Below are positions 1-10,400 of a stretch of 64,000 bases of DNA, one piece after another; positions within the stretch are counted from its first letter, which is position 1; every line of letters begins with the position of its first letter. Position numbers and translations under genes: made by a program. The stretch spans positions 225,924 to 289,923 of the forward strand of contig NZ_JARXRN010000028.1 in NCBI RefSeq assembly GCF_029888045.1. Reading direction: 5' to 3'. The notes beneath the pieces were generated by a model. It ran no database searches, was not told the DNA's origin, and was given only the letters and a program-made list of their open reading frames with translations. The stretch is from Luteimonas rhizosphaericola. Lineage in GTDB: Bacteria; Pseudomonadota; Gammaproteobacteria; Xanthomonadales; Xanthomonadaceae.

Positions 1-1005
1 GCGCACCGGCACGGGCGTGGTCGGCAGCTGCAGGTCCAGCCGGATGCGTGCGCCCAGCGTCTGGCGCAGCATCGGACCGATGCCGGCGATCACCTCGGCG
101 GCGTCGAAGGTCTCGGCCAGGGCGGGATCCCGGCGCGAGAAGTGCATCAGCTTGCGGACGTGCGCGGTGGCGCGGGTGGCGGCCGCGCGCACGCCATCCA
201 GCGCCTCGTGCCGCTCTGCGTCCGAACCGGCATGCAGCGCGTTGTAGGCGTGGCCGTTGACCAGGGTGAGCAGGTGGCCGAAGTCGTGCGCCAGCCCGCT
301 GGCCATGCGTCCCACCGCCTCCATCTTCTGCGCATGCAGCAGCAGCGCCTGCGCGCGCTCGCGGGCGCCGATCTCATCGCGCAACTGGAGGTTGGCGCGT
401 TCGAGTTCCTCGCCATGCGCCAGCGCCTCTTTCAGGCTTTCGCGCAGCGCGGCGACGCTGCGGTCGATCACCAGCGCGATCAGCAGGAACATCACGCAGC
501 GGATCACCGCATCGCCGAAGGTATGGCGCGCTTCCTCGATTCCCTTGACCGTGTCGTGGGTCGCGCCCAGCAGCAGGGCGAGCGCGATCGCGCCATACAT
601 GGCCCACAGCGCCTTGCGCCCGATCATCATGCCGGCGATGAACAGCCACATCACCTGCACCGGCATCTCGAAGATGTGCGCGCCCAGGCCGCTGAGCGCG
701 TACGAGGCCACCAGGATCACCGCCACCAGCACCATCAGCTGGCGGATCGCCCACTGGAAGCGCCCGCGCCGGATCAGCACCACCGACCACAGCGCGATGG
801 CGCTGATCAGCAGGCTGGCTGAAAGACTCACGGTCTCGCCCGCGCGCCACGGGATCTGGGTGCCGAAGATCCGGTAGAGCCACAGTGCCGGAGGCAGGGT
901 GCCGAGCGCGAGCAGGACCAGCTGCAGCATCGGTGCGTTGCGGCGATCGACCGGATCGGCGATGCGCGGCACCTGCAGCCAGTGCGTGAACCTGCTCGAT
1001 GCCAT
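1..1005 (-). CDS. Membrane sensor histidine kinase, C-terminus cut by window edge
   Basis: 335 codons are present and the reading frame stays open to the left edge, so the ATP-binding domain lies outside. The start is the ATG at 1003-1005 (protein begins MASSRFTHWL). About five to six hydrophobic segments occupy residues 28-45, 61-78, 88-108, 117-147 and 164-183. A charged coiled stretch (185-228) and the dimerisation/phosphoacceptor box follow: KMEAVGRMASGLAHDF, with the presumed phosphorylated His at residue 240. In this kinase family the box usually reads HDFNN; here it reads HDFGH, a mild oddity. The role, an inner-membrane two-component sensor, is inferred from this layout. The signal is unknown and no response regulator gene is in the window. 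The gene is divergent from the large surface locus that follows. Confidence 0.85.
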   Translation of the reverse strand, partial: MASSRFTHWLQVPRIADPVDRRNAPMLQLVLLALGTLPPALWLYRIFGTQIPWRAGETVSLSASLLISAIALWSVVLIRRGRFQWAIRQLMVLVAVILVASYALSGLGAHIFEMPVQVMWLFIAGMMIGRKALWAMYGAIALALLLGATHDTVKGIEEARHTFGDAVIRCVMFLLIALVIDRSVAALRESLKEALAHGEELERANLQLRDEIGARERAQALLLHAQKMEAVGRMASGLAHDFGHLLTLVNGHAYNALHAGSDAERHEALDGVRAAATRATAHVRKLMHFSRRDPALAETFDAAEVIAGIGPMLRQTLGARIRLDLQLPTTPVPVR

Positions 1006-1098
1006 GGGATTCGGTTTCCTGTGGGGTCGCCCGGGATGATCCCCGAAAACGCGCGGCAAGTAACTCACGCCCGGTGAGTGTGCGTGAGCGAAACGCGA

Positions 1099-1127
1099 TT
1101 GATGCACTGCGGGCGCGTTCCTACAGT
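1099..1127 (+). promoter_or_regulatory. Candidate sigma70-like promoter for the surface locus
   Basis: TTGATG (1099-1104) and TACAGT (1122-1127) are separated by exactly 17 bases, each matching four of six consensus positions. The site lies in the 319-base gap between the divergent kinase and the surface gene starting at 1325. Just upstream, CTCAC (1064-1068) and GTGAG (1074-1078) form a small dyad, with another GTGAG at 1084-1088, which could be an operator. The rest of the gap shows no gene. The promoter is a visual match only. Confidence 0.35.
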
Positions 1128-1324
1128 GCGCGCACTCCGGTCGGGGCCGTCGTGAGTCGACTCGCCGACGCGCGCCCGGAGCACGGATCAGGGGATTCCA
1201 GCGCACTGCCGCACGGCGGCCTCCGGCAACGGAGTGCATCGCCCCTGGTTGTCACGCGCACGGTGGTGGGCGGCGGCCGCGCACACGTGCGCAGCGCGTC
1301 GCGGACGTTTCCAGGGGGTTGCAG

Positions 1325-4300
1325 GTGTCATCAATCGGATTGGGGCAGGCCCGGGCGACGGTCGCGGGCGTCGTGCTGGCGGTGTTCGCGGGGGCAGCGG
1401 GGCTGTGGGGCGCGCCGCTGCACGCGCAATCGGCCCAGGTGACCAACGTCGCCACGGTGGCCGCGCCGCCGGGCACCGAAGACGGCAACCCTGCCGACAA
1501 CACCGACAGCGCGACCGTCACGATTTCCAGCGCCGCCGAATACAGCTTCTGCGCCGCGCCAGGCGGCAGCGCGAGCTCCAACGCGATCTACAGCATCGTC
1601 AACGGCGTCGCGATCGCGCGCTACGAGCCCGGTGCGGGCAGCGACGCGGCCGTGCCCGAACTCGCGCTGCCGTCGGTGGGCGGCGACGTCAACGCGCTGA
1701 TGATCGACGCGGCGCGCGACCGCCTGCTGTTCCACACCGACACCGGCGCGGCGCTGTGGGCCTACGACGCCGACAACGGTGGCTGGTATGCGGCCGCCAC
1801 GGGGGTCACCGGCAACTTCCCGCGCGGCGGCATGGCGCCCGATGGCGTGGGCTATCTGATGACCGGCGGCGCCAGCCCGCAGGTGTGGCGGGTCACACCG
1901 AGCGGCGCGTTCGGCTATGCCGTCGCCAACCTCGGCAACCTCACCTACGATTTCGCGCCGCAGGGCACGAACACCTCGGGCGATCTGGCCTTCGACGCCA
2001 ATGGCGATGGCTGGCTGCTGGTCGGCCGTGACCTGTACCGGGTCGATTTCGACACGCTGGCGGCCACCCGCCAGACCCGCCCGCTGATCGGCGGCGTGGT
2101 CCCCAACTTCGACTTCGCGGGCGTCGCATTCGCCGACGACGGCACGCTCTACCTGGCCAACAACCAGGGCGGCGGCGGCAGTGCCTACCACGCCTACGAT
2201 CCGGTCACGGGGGAACTCGCCAGCGCGGTGCCGACGTCCGCCGGCGGCTCGCGCGACCTGGCGTCGTGCGCGTTCCCCGTGCCGGCCGAACCCGAGCTGG
2301 CGGTGGTCAAGACGCTGGCGGAGGTCAACGGCGCGCCGTACGTGGACGGCAGCGCGGTGGCGGCGGGCGACACGCTGACCTGGCACATCGAGATCAGCAA
2401 CGCCGGCGGCGCCGCGGCGACGCTGTACCCCGGCACGCCGGCCGACGTGGCCGAGACCGTGCCGGTGGGCACCACCCATGCCGGCGGCGACGCCTTCACC
2501 TGCGCCGGTACTGCCGCAGGCGCCGCGTGCGGGATCACCTCGGCCATCAACATCCCGGGCAATGGCGGCAGCGCGACGCTCGCGTTCCGCGCGACCGTCG
2601 ACACGCCGTTGCCCGCCGGCCTGACCGCCATCGCCAATGCGGTGACCTTTCCCAACGATGCGATCGACTGCGCGGCCGCCGGCAACGATTGCGAGGAACT
2701 CACGCCGCTCGGTCCGGCGACGTCGGTCGTGAAAGAGTCGAACCCGGCCTCCGGCACCGCCGTCGGCGCGGGAGACACGATCGGCTACACGCTGACGGTG
2801 ACCGTGGCCAATGCGGCCACCACCGAGGCGATCACCCTTACCGACACGCTGGGCGCCGGCCTGACGCTGTCGGGCACGCTGCCCGCCGGCTGCTCGGCCA
2901 GCGGCCAGGTGGTCTCCTGCGTGCTGGCCGCGAGCGCCGCCGTCGGCACGCACACGTTCGATTACGCGGCGACCGTGGACGCCGATGCGACCGGCGCGGT
3001 CGGCAACGTGGTGGTGGCGACCACGCCGCCAGGCGGTGATCCGGATCCGGACTGCGCCACGTGCGACACCGAGCACCCGCTGGTGCCGTCCACGACGGTC
3101 GCCAAGACCTCGGATCCGGCCCCGGGCACCTCCGTCGCGCCGGGCCAGGTGCTCGACTACACACTGACGGTGATCGTGGCCAACGCGGCCACCACCGAAG
3201 CGATCACGCTCACCGATACCCTCGGCACTGGCCTGACGCTGTCCGGCGCGTTGCCGGCCGGCTGCTCGGCCAACGGACAGGTGGTGACCTGCGTGCTGGC
3301 CGCGGGTGCCGCCGTGGGTTCGCACGACTTCGGGTACTCGGCCACGGTGGACGCCGATGCCGCAGGATCGGTCGGCAACGTCGTCGTTCCCTCGACGCCG
3401 CCGGGCGGCGATCCGGATCCCGACTGCACCACATGCGAGACCCGGCATCCGCTGACGCCGGCGACGGCGGTGGCCAAGACCTCGAATCCGGCCAGTGGCG
3501 CGGCGGTCGCCGCCGGACAGACGATCGCCTACACCCTGACGGTGACCGTGGCCAATGCGGCCACCACCGAGGCGATCACGCTGACCGATACGCTGGGCGC
3601 CGGCCTGACGCTCTCGGGCGCACTGCCGGCGGGTTGTTCGGCGAGTGGACAGGTGGTGACCTGCGTGCTCGCGGCGGGCGCCGCGGTCGGCACCCATACG
3701 TTCGACTACGCGGCGACGGTGGACGGCGATGCGACCGGAACGGTCGGCAACGTGGTGGTGCCCTCGACGCCGCCGGGCGGAGATCCGGATCCCGACTGCA
3801 CGACGTGCACGACCGAACATCCGCTGACCCCGGTGACGGCGTTGGCCAAGACCTCCATGCCTGCATCGGGGACGACGGTCGCCCCCGGCGACACCCTCGC
3901 GTACACGCTGAGCGTGACGGTGGTGAACGCCGACACGACCGAAGCGATCACGCTCACCGACACGCTGGGCGACGGGCTGACGCTGTCCGGCGCGCTGCCG
4001 GCCGGCTGCTCGGCCGTCGGCCAGGTGGTGACCTGCGTGCTGGCGTCCGGCGCCGCGGTGGGCACGCACATGTTCACTTACGAGGCGACGGTGGATGCCG
4101 GCGCGACCGGAACGATCGGCAACGTGGTCGTGCCCTCGACGCCGCCGGGTGGCGATCCCGATCCCGAATGCACGACCTGCTCCACCGAGCACCCCGTCGA
4201 GCCGACCACGATCACGGTCGTGAAGTCATCCGATCCGGCACCGGGCACCGAGGTGTCGCCGGGCGACACGCTGACCTACACGCTGACCGTGACCGTCGCC

Positions 4301-7300
4301 ACCTCGGCCACGACCGAAGTGCTGACGCTGGTCGATGCACTGGGCGAGGGCCTCGGCTTTGGCGAAGTGACGGACGCCGGCGCATTTGTCTGCACGGGCG
4401 CGCTGACCTGCACCCTGCCCGCGGGCACGGTGCCGGGCAGCTATGCGCTGAGCTACACCGCCACCGTGGATGCCGACGCCAGCGGCACGCTGCGCAACGT
4501 GGTCACCGCGAGCAATCCGCCCGGTGGCTCCGATCCCGATCCCGAATGCACCACGTGCACCACCGAGCACGTCGTCGAACCCACCTCGATCACGGTGGAG
4601 AAGTCGTCCGATCCAGCGTCGGGCAGCGAGGTCTCCCCCGGCGACACCCTGGCCTACACGCTGACGGTGACGATCGCGGACTCGGCCACGACCCAGGTGC
4701 TGACGCTGGTCGACACCCTCGGCGAGGGCCTGGGCTTCGGTGAAGTGACCGATGCGGGCGCGTTCGCGTGTACCGGGTCGCTGACCTGCGCGCTGCCGGC
4801 CGGAACCGTGCCGGGCACCTACGCGCTGACCTACACCGCGACGGTGGATGCCGATGCCACCGGCACGCTGGGCAACGTGGTGACGGCAAGCAACCCGCCG
4901 GGCGGTGACCCGGATCCGGAGTGCACCACGTGCACGACCGAACACGAAGTGATCGGGCCCGTGGTCACCGTCGCCAAGTCTTCCGATCCGGGCAGCGACA
5001 CGCCGGTGCGTGCGGGCGATCTCATCACCTACACCCTGGAAGCCACGATCGAACGCTCGGCAACGCTCGAGGTGCTGACCCTGGTCGACACGCTGGGCGA
5101 GGGCTTGAGCTTCGGTGAAGTGACCGACGCGGGCGCGTTCGCCTGTACCGGCACGCTGACCTGCATGCTGCCTGCGGGCACGCTCCCGGGCACGTACGCG
5201 CTGACCTACACGGCAACGGTGGATGCCGATGCCACGGTCATCGTGAGCAACGTGGTCGCCGCCAGCGGCGGTACCGGCACCGATGGCCAGCCGCCGACCT
5301 GCGGCAGTTGCGAGACCCGGCATCCCTTGGTCGAACCGCGGATCGTCATCGCCAAGCAGGCGACGCCCGGCGAGGACCAGGAAGTCGGCGTCGGCGACGT
5401 CATCGAGTACACCCTGACGGCGACGGTCGAGAACTCCGCCACGCGCGCGGACGTGCGACTGGTCGACACACCGGGGCCCGGACTCGCGCTGGGCGCGCTG
5501 CCCGCGGGCTGCGCCGCGCAGGGCGCCACCGTGGTCTGCACGCTGCCCACCGGCACCGTGCCGGGCGACTACGCCTTCACCTACCCGGCGACGGTCACGG
5601 CGGACGCCAGCGGCAGCGTCGGGAACGTGGTGGTCGGCGAATCCACCGACGTCGAGCCCGAATGCACCGTCTGCGAAACCAGCCACGAGCTGGCCGACGA
5701 CGCGCTGCTGCGCATCGTCAAGAGCGTGGCCGTGCGCAACGTCGCGATCGGCCACCTGGTCCGCTACACCCTGGCGGTCGAGAACATCGGTCCGGTGAAC
5801 GTCACCGGCGCCACCCTCGTCGACACCCCGCCCGACGGCTTCAGCTACGTCGAGGGTTCGATGGCGGTGACCGACCGCGACGGCGCCTTCACCTTGGATG
5901 GGCGGCATCCGCTGCGCATCGGCGGGCTCGACATCGACGCCGGCGGACAGGCGACGATCGTCTACCTGTTGCGCGTCGGCGCCGGCGTGCGTGCCGGCAC
6001 GCATGTCAACGAGGCCGTTGCGGTCGACGGGGCGGATACGCCGATCTCGAACGTCGCGACCGCGCAGGTCGCGCTCGACGCCGATCCGCTGCTCGACGAC
6101 AGCCTGGTGTTCGGCACGGTCTTCGACGACCGCGACGGCGACGGCTGGCAGGATCGCGCGGACCTGGGCGACGTGCGCGTGCAGGGTGGTTTCGCGCCCG
6201 CGGCCTACGTCGCCGGTTCGACCACGATCGACCGTGGCGATGGCCCGCAGCCGGTTGCCGACGCCAGCGCGCCGCTGCTACATGGCATCGACCTGGGCGC
6301 GATCGCGGCGCGCCAGTCCGAAGCCGATCCGGTGGAGGCGCGCCAGGTGGTGATCCGCCAGCGCCTGCGCTCGGCAGAGTTCACCGGCGATTTCGTGCTG
6401 ACCAGCGCCCAGGGCGTGACCCTGCGCATGGACGCCGCCGGCAGCACCATACTCGAACGCAGCGGCGAGGCGGCGAAGGGACTGACCGCGGCCGAGCCGA
6501 CGGTCGAGCGCGTGGTGTCCGCGGTGGAAGGCGGATTCGACGTGGCCTACGTCGTCTCCAATGCGGGCATCGACGAGCGCGGCATTCCCGGCGTGCGCAT
6601 CGCATCGGTGGAGGGCGTGCTGATCGAGACCGACCAGTACGGCCGCTACCACCTGGCCGACGTGCATGGCGGCGACTGGGGCCATGGCCGCAACTTCATC
6701 CTCAAGGTCGATCCGGCCACGCTGCCGCCGGGCACGCCGTTCACCACCGCCAATCCGCTGGTGCGGCGCGTGACGCCCGGCCTGCCGGTGCGCTTCGATT
6801 TCGGCGTGCAGCTGCCGGTGCAGGTGCTGCCGGGCGGCGAGCGTCGGGTGGAACTGGAACTGGGTGAGGTGATCTTCGCCCCCGGCAGCGCCGAGGTGCG
6901 CGCGGCCTACCTGCCGGCGATCGCGCGGATGGCGGAGCAGGTCGAGCGCCATCGCGGCGGCGAGGTGGTGATCACCGCCGACGGCGACAGCGAGGATCTG
7001 GCCTTCGCCCGCGCGGCCGCGGTGCGCGACGCGCTGCAGGCGCGGGTGGCCGCCGAGGCACAGGCCGGGCTGAGCGTGGTCCTGCGCACCCGCGTCGAGG
7101 ACCCGCACAGCCTGGTCGCGGGCGTGGACGCCGGTGGCGCGCTGCTGGGCACGGTGCTGTTCGACACCGACCAATCGCGGATCCGGCCCGAGTTCGAAGA
7201 GCTGCTCGACGCGGTCGCACGGCGGCTCGAGCAGCTTGGCGGCGGCGTGGTGGCGATCGTCGGACACACCGACGTCCGCGGCTCGCACGCCTACAACGCC

Positions 7301-7432
7301 GCGCTCGGACTGCGACGCGCCAGCGCGGTGCAGCAGGCGCTCGCGCAGCGGTTGAGTCCGGAGGTCCGCGCGCAGGTGCGGGTCGAGGCAAGCAGCGATC
7401 CGGCGGCCCCCGTCGGCACGGAACGCAGGTAA
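1325..7432 (+). CDS. Large exported DUF11-repeat surface protein with C-terminal OmpA-like domains
   Basis: 2035 residues. GTG at 1325 is preferred because AGGGGG (1313-1318) sits six bases upstream; a TTG at 1319 would touch that site. Layout: signal peptide (about 1-33, ending HAQ); a propeller-like or lectin-like region (about 35-315); a first DUF11-type domain (about 320-460); eight tandem domains of about 124 residues (464-1456); another DUF11-type domain (to about 1590); a linker with a carboxypeptidase-regulatory/SdrD-like module (about 1753-1780); a degenerate OmpA-like domain from about 1843; and a canonical one (about 1938-2007) with LFDTDQS, GHTDVRG and LRRASAV. OmpA domains usually bind peptidoglycan, so the protein is probably tethered in the periplasm with its repeats reaching outward. 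An adhesin or fimbria-like role is inferred. The next gene starts 15 bases downstream. Confidence 0.85.
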   Translation: MSSIGLGQARATVAGVVLAVFAGAAGLWGAPLHAQSAQVTNVATVAAPPGTEDGNPADNTDSATVTISSAAEYSFCAAPGGSASSNAIYSIVNGVAIARYEPGAGSDAAVPELALPSVGGDVNALMIDAARDRLLFHTDTGAALWAYDADNGGWYAAATGVTGNFPRGGMAPDGVGYLMTGGASPQVWRVTPSGAFGYAVANLGNLTYDFAPQGTNTSGDLAFDANGDGWLLVGRDLYRVDFDTLAATRQTRPLIGGVVPNFDFAGVAFADDGTLYLANNQGGGGSAYHAYDPVTGELASAVPTSAGGSRDLASCAFPVPAEPELAVVKTLAEVNGAPYVDGSAVAAGDTLTWHIEISNAGGAAATLYPGTPADVAETVPVGTTHAGGDAFTCAGTAAGAACGITSAINIPGNGGSATLAFRATVDTPLPAGLTAIANAVTFPNDAIDCAAAGNDCEELTPLGPATSVVKESNPASGTAVGAGDTIGYTLTVTVANAATTEAITLTDTLGAGLTLSGTLPAGCSASGQVVSCVLAASAAVGTHTFDYAATVDADATGAVGNVVVATTPPGGDPDPDCATCDTEHPLVPSTTVAKTSDPAPGTSVAPGQVLDYTLTVIVANAATTEAITLTDTLGTGLTLSGALPAGCSANGQVVTCVLAAGAAVGSHDFGYSATVDADAAGSVGNVVVPSTPPGGDPDPDCTTCETRHPLTPATAVAKTSNPASGAAVAAGQTIAYTLTVTVANAATTEAITLTDTLGAGLTLSGALPAGCSASGQVVTCVLAAGAAVGTHTFDYAATVDGDATGTVGNVVVPSTPPGGDPDPDCTTCTTEHPLTPVTALAKTSMPASGTTVAPGDTLAYTLSVTVVNADTTEAITLTDTLGDGLTLSGALPAGCSAVGQVVTCVLASGAAVGTHMFTYEATVDAGATGTIGNVVVPSTPPGGDPDPECTTCSTEHPVEPTTITVVKSSDPAPGTEVSPGDTLTYTLTVTVATSATTEVLTLVDALGEGLGFGEVTDAGAFVCTGALTCTLPAGTVPGSYALSYTATVDADASGTLRNVVTASNPPGGSDPDPECTTCTTEHVVEPTSITVEKSSDPASGSEVSPGDTLAYTLTVTIADSATTQVLTLVDTLGEGLGFGEVTDAGAFACTGSLTCALPAGTVPGTYALTYTATVDADATGTLGNVVTASNPPGGDPDPECTTCTTEHEVIGPVVTVAKSSDPGSDTPVRAGDLITYTLEATIERSATLEVLTLVDTLGEGLSFGEVTDAGAFACTGTLTCMLPAGTLPGTYALTYTATVDADATVIVSNVVAASGGTGTDGQPPTCGSCETRHPLVEPRIVIAKQATPGEDQEVGVGDVIEYTLTATVENSATRADVRLVDTPGPGLALGALPAGCAAQGATVVCTLPTGTVPGDYAFTYPATVTADASGSVGNVVVGESTDVEPECTVCETSHELADDALLRIVKSVAVRNVAIGHLVRYTLAVENIGPVNVTGATLVDTPPDGFSYVEGSMAVTDRDGAFTLDGRHPLRIGGLDIDAGGQATIVYLLRVGAGVRAGTHVNEAVAVDGADTPISNVATAQVALDADPLLDDSLVFGTVFDDRDGDGWQDRADLGDVRVQGGFAPAAYVAGSTTIDRGDGPQPVADASAPLLHGIDLGAIAARQSEADPVEARQVVIRQRLRSAEFTGDFVLTSAQGVTLRMDAAGSTILERSGEAAKGLTAAEPTVERVVSAVEGGFDVAYVVSNAGIDERGIPGVRIASVEGVLIETDQYGRYHLADVHGGDWGHGRNFILKVDPATLPPGTPFTTANPLVRRVTPGLPVRFDFGVQLPVQVLPGGERRVELELGEVIFAPGSAEVRAAYLPAIARMAEQVERHRGGEVVITADGDSEDLAFARAAAVRDALQARVAAEAQAGLSVVLRTRVEDPHSLVAGVDAGGALLGTVLFDTDQSRIRPEFEELLDAVARRLEQLGGGVVAIVGHTDVRGSHAYNAALGLRRASAVQQALAQRLSPEVRAQVRVEASSDPAAPVGTERR
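2715..5690 (+). repeat. Eight tandem DUF11-type coding repeats, period 372-378 bases
   Basis: A fixed codon inside the motif for TEAITLTDT (or the related variants) recurs at 2825, 3197, 3569 and 3941, exactly 372 bases apart. The next four units follow at 375-378 bases. The first four copies are nearly identical at protein level (GAGLTLSG, LPAGCSA.GQVV.C, TVDADATG.VGNVVV); the last four diverge progressively. Each unit ends with a CxxC linker such as DPDCTTC followed by a HPL-like tripeptide. The identity suggests recent internal duplication or homogenisation. Confidence 0.9.
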
Positions 7433-7446
7433 GGGGGATCCGGACC

Positions 7447-10400
7447 ATGAAGATGAAACTGCTCGACACGGCACTGCTCGGCATCCTCGCCGGCACGAGC
7501 GCCAGCGCCTCGGCGCAACAGGCCGAGCCGGCGAAGGCCGCGATCGAATGCAGCGATGAAGGCTGCAGCAGCGACGCCGGCGAGCTGGTGTTTCGCGTGC
7601 GCACGCGCAGCTACGACCAGCCGGTGACCACCGGTACCGGCGCACAGTCGTCCTCGGCCGCATTGCAGCCGGACCGCCGCGTGTCCGTCGCGCTCGACCA
7701 GCCGGGCCGCGCGGTGGCGCGCGGCACGTTCTCGGTGCAGTTGCCGGGCGGCGGCGCGATCTGGGCCACCGAGGATCCCGACCTGGGGGTGCCGGAGCTC
7801 AGCATCACCGCACCGTCGATGGTCGCCTTCGAAGCGGGGCGGATCGTCGAGCCGGTGCGCCTGTTCGTGCGCAGCAACTACACCGCCTTCGTCGACCGCT
7901 ACGAACTGCGGATCTACCGCGGTAACGATGGCGACCTCGTGTCGCCGGTGGCGAGCCTGGACCTCCCGGTCGAGGCTGCCGTGCAGAGCGAGTGGAACGG
8001 CGAACTCCCGGCGGACCTGCGCCTGCGCGCCGGCGACGAACTGGTCTACGTGCTTCGCGCCTACGATCGCGAAAGCAACTTCGACGAGACCTCGCCGCGC
8101 AAGCTGCAACTGGTGCGTCCGGACGAGGTCGAGCGCGCCCGCGGACAGGTGCGCGAGAGCGTGGAACGTTCGCTCGGCACCGCGCTGAGCGGCGACCAGG
8201 CGCTGACCCAGCAGCTGATCGAGGACGCATTCTCCGGCAACGGCCTGCGCCAGCAGAACATCCCGATCTACGGCTCGCGCGTGCGCGTGCAGGGTCGCAA
8301 CCTGCCGGAAGGCCGTTCGCTGCGCATCAATGGCGAGTCGTATCCGGTCGATCTTGAGCGCAAGTTCGTCGCCGAATACCTCGTGCCCGTCGGCCAGCAC
8401 CGGTTCGAGATCGGCCTCGATGGCCAGGACGGCGCCGCGCCGATCACGCATGCGCTCGACGTCGACGTCAGCGGCCGCTACTTCTTCGGCGTGGCCATGG
8501 CCGACGTCACCGTCTACCAGAACGACGCCAGCGGGCCCGGCCAGTCGCTGGCAATGGCCGGCCGCGAGGACGACATCCTCAGCGACGGCCGCCTGGCGTT
8601 CTACGGCAAGGCCAAGCTCGGCGGCAAATATCTCGTCACCGCCCAGGCCGACACCCAGAACCGTCCGCTGGAGGACCTGTTCGACGGCTTCACCTCGGCC
8701 GATCCGCAGGACGTGTTCCGGCGCCTGGATCCCGACCTGTACTACCCGACCTACGGCGACGATTCCCGCGTGTGGCGCGACGTCGACACCATGGGCCGCT
8801 TCTACCTGCGCGCGGACTGGGACAAGAACGAAGCACTGTGGGGCAACTTCGCCACCGGCTTCACCGGCACCGAGTACAGCCAGTACTCGCGTGCGCTGTA
8901 CGGCGCCGCGCTGAACTGGCGCTCGGGCATGGCCAACGCCTGGGGCGACCCGGTGACGCAGCTGCGCGCATTCGCCTCCGAGGCGCAGACCGCGCCCGGC
9001 CACAGCCAGTTCATCGGCACCGGCGGCAGCCTGTACTACCTGCGGCACACCGACGTGCTGCCCGGCTCCGATCGCGTGGTGCTGGAGGTGCGCGATCGCA
9101 CCACCGGCCGCGTCGAACAGCGCGTCGACCTGCTGCGCGGCGCCGACTACGAGATCGACGAGCTGCAGGGCCGCGTGCTGCTGACCCGCCCGCTGGCGCA
9201 GATCACCCAGCAGAACCTGCCGACGCTGACCCGCGACGCGCCGCTCGACGGCTTCGAGCAACGCCTGATCGTCGATTACGAGTGGGTGCCCAGCGACTTC
9301 GACGCCGACGACGTGGCCGCGGGCGTGCGCGGCAAGCACTGGTTCGGCGACCACATAGGCGTCGGCCTGACCCACGTCGACGAGAACCGCGCCGGCGAGG
9401 ACTACACCCTGACCTCGGCCGACGTCACCCTGCAGGCCGGCAAGGGCACCTACCTGAAGCTCGAGCACGCGCGCACCGAATCCACCAGCGCGCCGGTGTT
9501 CTTCTCCGACAACGGCGGCCTGAGCTTCACCCGCCTCAACCCGGCCGGTCCGCGCGAAGGCGAGGCCACCGCGGTCGAGGCGCGCGCCAACTTCCAGGAA
9601 CTGGGCTGGAGCCAGCAGCCGTGGAGCGCGGGCGCGTGGTGGCGCCAGGTCGATGCCGGCTACTCGATCTCGCGCTTCGATACCGGCGCCGAGGTCGAGG
9701 AATACGGCGCCGAGGTGCTGGGCGAGTTCACCCCGAACCTGGGCGTGTACGCACGCTACAGCCGCGCCGAACGTGCCGGTGACGTGCTGACCCAGGCGCA
9801 GGCCCGGGCCGAATGGCGGATCGGCGATGTGGACGCGCTCGCGTTCGAGTTGCGCCGGGTCGAGGAGGCGCGCGGCACGCTCGATGCCGCCGGCCTGCTC
9901 GGCGCCGCGCGCTACACCCGCCGCTTCGGCACCGCGCTGGATGTGTACGGCACCGCGCAGCTGACCCTGGACGACGACAGCGGCGCCTATGCCGACAACG
10001 ACGCCTTCACCCTCGGCGGCCGCTACAACTTCGCCAATCTCTCCACCCTCGGCGGCGAACTCACCACCGGTGACCGCGGCGACGCGGCGCAGGTCAACGG
10101 CGAGTGGCGGCGTTCGGCGCAGCAGAGCTTCTACGGCAGCTACACGTACTCGACCGACCGCAGCGACTACGACCCGCTGTTCAACCCCAACGCGCGCAAC
10201 GGCTGGACGCTGGGCCAGCGCTGGCGGCTGTCGAATCAGGTCAACGTGTTCAACGAGAGCCAGTTCCTGAAGAACCGCCGCGAGAGCGGGCTGGCGCACA
10301 CCTTCGGCCTGGATTTCTACCCGGCCCAGGGCTGGAACGTCGGTTTCACCCTGAGCGACGGGGAGCTGACCAATGCCAGCGGCGGCGAAGTCGACCGCCG

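Noticed and set aside
1331-4192. Open frame of 953 codons antisense to the DUF11 gene
   Set aside because: Repeats in it simply mirror the DUF11 coding repeats; product is Arg/Gly/His-rich without fold-like patterns.
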